A DNA stretch of 64,000 nucleotides from positions 1 to 64,000 of the forward strand of contig CAUJHW010000101.1 of assembly GCA_963205005.1 (NCBI GenBank), read 5' to 3'. The notes beneath the pieces are model-generated. The model was not told the origin of the DNA and made no database searches. It saw only the letters and a list, made by a program, of their open reading frames with translations. The translations under genes and the position numbers were made by a program. Positions 62,248-64,000 of this stretch are shown in pieces (position 1 is the first letter of the stretch; the number at the start of each line of letters is the position of its first letter). The DNA is from Pseudomonadota bacterium (GTDB lineage: Bacteria > Pseudomonadota > Alphaproteobacteria > Caulobacterales > Caulobacteraceae).

Positions 62248-62493
62248 ATGTCCGAATTTGAGACTCGCTTTGGCGCCGATGACGATGCGGAGCAGATCCG
62301 CGCCGCCTTCTATGGCTTCGTCTCGCGGCACGCCGACGACGGTGACGTCGATGGCGACGCACACATTTCCACCGAAATCGGCTGGCAAGGACCGTCGCTG
62401 CGGGTTCGCCTCTGGAGCGCCGAGGCCATGGCAGCGTTCCTTTCAGGGCTTTCACAGGCTTTGCAGCCGGCGGGGAGCCCCTGCTTTGAATAG
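62248..62493 (+). CDS. Small acidic protein between two sugar transferases, unknown
   Basis: An 81-residue protein, MSEFETRFGADDDAEQIRAAFYG, then an acidic stretch (HADDGDVDGDAH) and a helical end (AEAMAAFLSGLSQALQPAG). It has no signal or membrane segment. GGGGGTC lies upstream of the ATG. It overlaps the second transferase start by eight bases, so the two are coupled. No family recognised; a cytoplasmic partner of the transferase is possible. Confidence 0.65.
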   Translation: MSEFETRFGADDDAEQIRAAFYGFVSRHADDGDVDGDAHISTEIGWQGPSLRVRLWSAEAMAAFLSGLSQALQPAGSPCFE

Positions 62494-63181
62494 GCCGGCG
62501 GAGTTTCGATCGCATGTCGAGGCCAGCAACTGGGCGCCCGGCAACGCCCCGGCGACCCCTGTGGCCAGTACGCCCGTCGTGAGCACGGTCGCCACCAGCC
62601 GCCGGAAGCGGGCATTCGACGTCATGGGGTCACTGGCGGCCCTGCTGCTATTCCTCCCTCTGCTGCTGACCATCGCCCTGCTGGTGCGGCTCGAAAGCTC
62701 CGGCCCGGCGCTCTTCCGCCAGCGGCGCACCGGTCTCAACGGCCAGATCTTCACGGTCTTCAAGTTCCGCACCATGACCGTCGCCGAAGATGGCGATACG
62801 GTCCGCCAGGCGACACGCGGCGACGCGCGCATCACCCGGCTCGGCGCGATCCTGCGCAAGCTCAGCCTCGATGAACTGCCGCAGCTGCTCAATGTGCTGC
62901 GCGGCGAGATGTCCCTCATCGGTCCCCGCCCCCACGCCGTCGCCCACGACGAGACCTGGGGCAAGCTGGCGCCCGGCTACGACCGCCGCTTCCGGGCCCG
63001 TCCCGGCCTTACGGGCTATGCTGCTGTCTGCGGGTTCCGGGGCGAGGTTCGCGAACTTCAGGCGATCATCGACCGCGTCGATGCTGACAATGAGTACATC
63101 GACACCTGGTCGTTCGGCCTCGACATGAAGATTGTCTGGCGCACCATACCGCTGATCTTCTCCGACACCCGCGCCTACTGA
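62486..63181 (+). CDS. Sugar-phosphate transferase for polysaccharide initiation (second copy)
   Basis: A 231-residue protein, paralogous to the first copy. It has a single helix ([20 protein letters not shown]), then [42 protein letters not shown] and RARPGLTGYAAV. It starts a polysaccharide on undecaprenyl phosphate. TTG 62486 has GGGGAG upstream and overlaps the small gene before it. The N-terminal 50 residues are unlike the first copy. The pair suggests redundant or specific starters, as HfsE, PssY and PssZ in Caulobacter. Confidence 0.92.
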   Translation: MNRPAEFRSHVEASNWAPGNAPATPVASTPVVSTVATSRRKRAFDVMGSLAALLLFLPLLLTIALLVRLESSGPALFRQRRTGLNGQIFTVFKFRTMTVAEDGDTVRQATRGDARITRLGAILRKLSLDELPQLLNVLRGEMSLIGPRPHAVAHDETWGKLAPGYDRRFRARPGLTGYAAVCGFRGEVRELQAIIDRVDADNEYIDTWSFGLDMKIVWRTIPLIFSDTRAY

Positions 63182-63262
63182 TCGCCCGGCCGCGCGGCCT
63201 TAACCGATCCCTCAGAGCCATGCCCTATGGCTGTTCCCGCTAGACATGTGGGAACAGCCAGA

Positions 63263-64000
63263 ATGGCGGACGGCACAAGCGCACACCACCCGATCGCGGC
63301 GGAGGATATCCCGTCGCATGAACACAGGCGGGGGCCCCTGCGCCCGGAGCGGCTGCAGAGCGTGCGGACCCGGATTTCCGGCGCCGGCCTGGCCCGCCTG
63401 TTCCAGTTCGGCGACGCCGTCGGCCTCGCCCTCGCCTCATGGGCGGCCACCCGGATCATGCCCCTTCCCGAGGCCATGTGGCTGGGCGCGCCGATCCTTG
63501 CCCTGGTCCTGCTCGTGGCGACCGGCGCGTATGCCATGAGCTCCCGGGAGCGTTCCCGACGGCGCTTCGGACGCCTGCTGATCTCGGCGGCCGCGGCGGG
63601 CGGTGGCGCCGGCACGGTGTGCGGGCTGATCGATCCGACGTTCCCTGCCCTCGGCTGCGCGGCCTGGGCGGCGGCGGCCACGGTCGCACTCTTCATCAGC
63701 CACACGGCCTGGGGCGCGGTTCTGGGTGCGCTGCGCCGCAAGGGCCTGCTGACACCGAACCTCATCATCGTGGGCGGGACGCCGGCCGCCGAACGCCTGA
63801 TCCGCCGCGCCATGCGCACGCGCGACGTCAATATCCTGGGGATCTTCGACGACCGACGCGACCGGGTGGGGCCGGAGGTTCGCGGCGTGCCCGTCCTGGG
63901 CAAGACCGCCGACATCATCGACCACCGCATCCTGCCCTTCGTGGACCGGATCGTGATCACGGTGCCCGCCAAGGCCAACGCCCGTGTGGCCCAGCTGATC
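63263..64000 (+). CDS. Full-length undecaprenyl-phosphate sugar phosphotransferase, N-terminal part (partial)
   Basis: The 246 visible residues run open to the window edge. Residues about 38-150 hold four hydrophobic helices (LFQFGDAVGLALASWA, WLGAPILALVLLVATGAYA, LISAAAAGGGAGTVCGLI, AAWAAAATVALFISHTA); then a Rossmann-like domain (LIIVGGTPAAERLI, ILGIFDDRRDRVGPEVRGVPVLG). This is the N-terminal half of WcaJ/HfsE-type enzymes; the catalytic C-terminal half lies beyond the window. It follows two short transferases, so three starters may lie in a row. Confidence 0.88.
   Translation, partial: MADGTSAHHPIAAEDIPSHEHRRGPLRPERLQSVRTRISGAGLARLFQFGDAVGLALASWAATRIMPLPEAMWLGAPILALVLLVATGAYAMSSRERSRRRFGRLLISAAAAGGGAGTVCGLIDPTFPALGCAAWAAAATVALFISHTAWGAVLGALRRKGLLTPNLIIVGGTPAAERLIRRAMRTRDVNILGIFDDRRDRVGPEVRGVPVLGKTADIIDHRILPFVDRIVITVPAKANARVAQLI

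Overview
The window reads as chromosome from a GC-rich alphaproteobacterium, most likely a member of Caulobacteraceae (Phenylobacterium/Caulobacter/Brevundimonas-like). The support is the order murA-DUF2948-hisD-UPF0262-LMW phosphatase-infA-maf-RNase E/G-yacG-tRNA-Phe, promoters of the Caulobacter housekeeping type (TTGAC...GCTAG), TonB receptors, a TorF porin, PEPxxWA-CTERM sorting, and a holdfast/exopolysaccharide-like gene set at the right end. The genus is inference.

Layout. 1-8.0 kb: conserved housekeeping genes on the minus strand. 8.1-9.7 kb: tRNA-Thr, a small secreted protein and a DUF2239 gene. 9.7-28.7 kb: a prophage-like late gene cluster read right to left: small and large terminase, P22-type portal, scaffold, P22-type coat, connector/adaptor, tail and hub proteins, then a lysis set (one-TM protein, M15 endolysin, lipoprotein). 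No integrase, replication gene or tailspike was recognised. The cluster is interrupted by non-phage genes: a BlaI operon, an iron-permease-like protein and GlsB between terminase and portal; two small membrane proteins; a plus-strand unknown gene; and a plus-strand glycosyltransferase/methyltransferase pair beside a glycine-rich gene broken by one in-frame stop.

28.9-34.3 kb: RcnB-like protein, hybrid histidine kinase, an amidohydrolase remnant next to an inverted pair of REP-like palindromes, a P-loop kinase-like protein and two hot-dog dehydratases. 34.3-36.5 kb: a PEP-CTERM protein and a phage-type switch, in which an XRE/S24 repressor is divergent from a small HTH protein and a DUF6456-like protein, with three operator-like palindromes between. 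This arrangement resembles the RogA/GafYZ control of gene transfer agents in Caulobacter, so the window may hold a domesticated, P22-type gene-transfer-like element. That is a hypothesis.

36.5-46 kb: DUF3126, cysE, NUDIX, nitroreductase, queF, SDR, TorF porin, CapD-like nucleotide-sugar dehydratase, pckG. 46-50 kb: a FecI/FecR/TonB-receptor signalling unit. 50-57 kb: LPS-type glycosyltransferase, nucleotide-sugar 4-epimerase, exported M24 peptidase, exported RidA protein, a large TonB receptor. 57-64 kb: polysaccharide precursor and assembly genes: UDP-sugar 6-dehydrogenase, a ManC-AGE fusion, two tandem sugar-phosphate transferases and the start of a third, full-length one that runs off the window.
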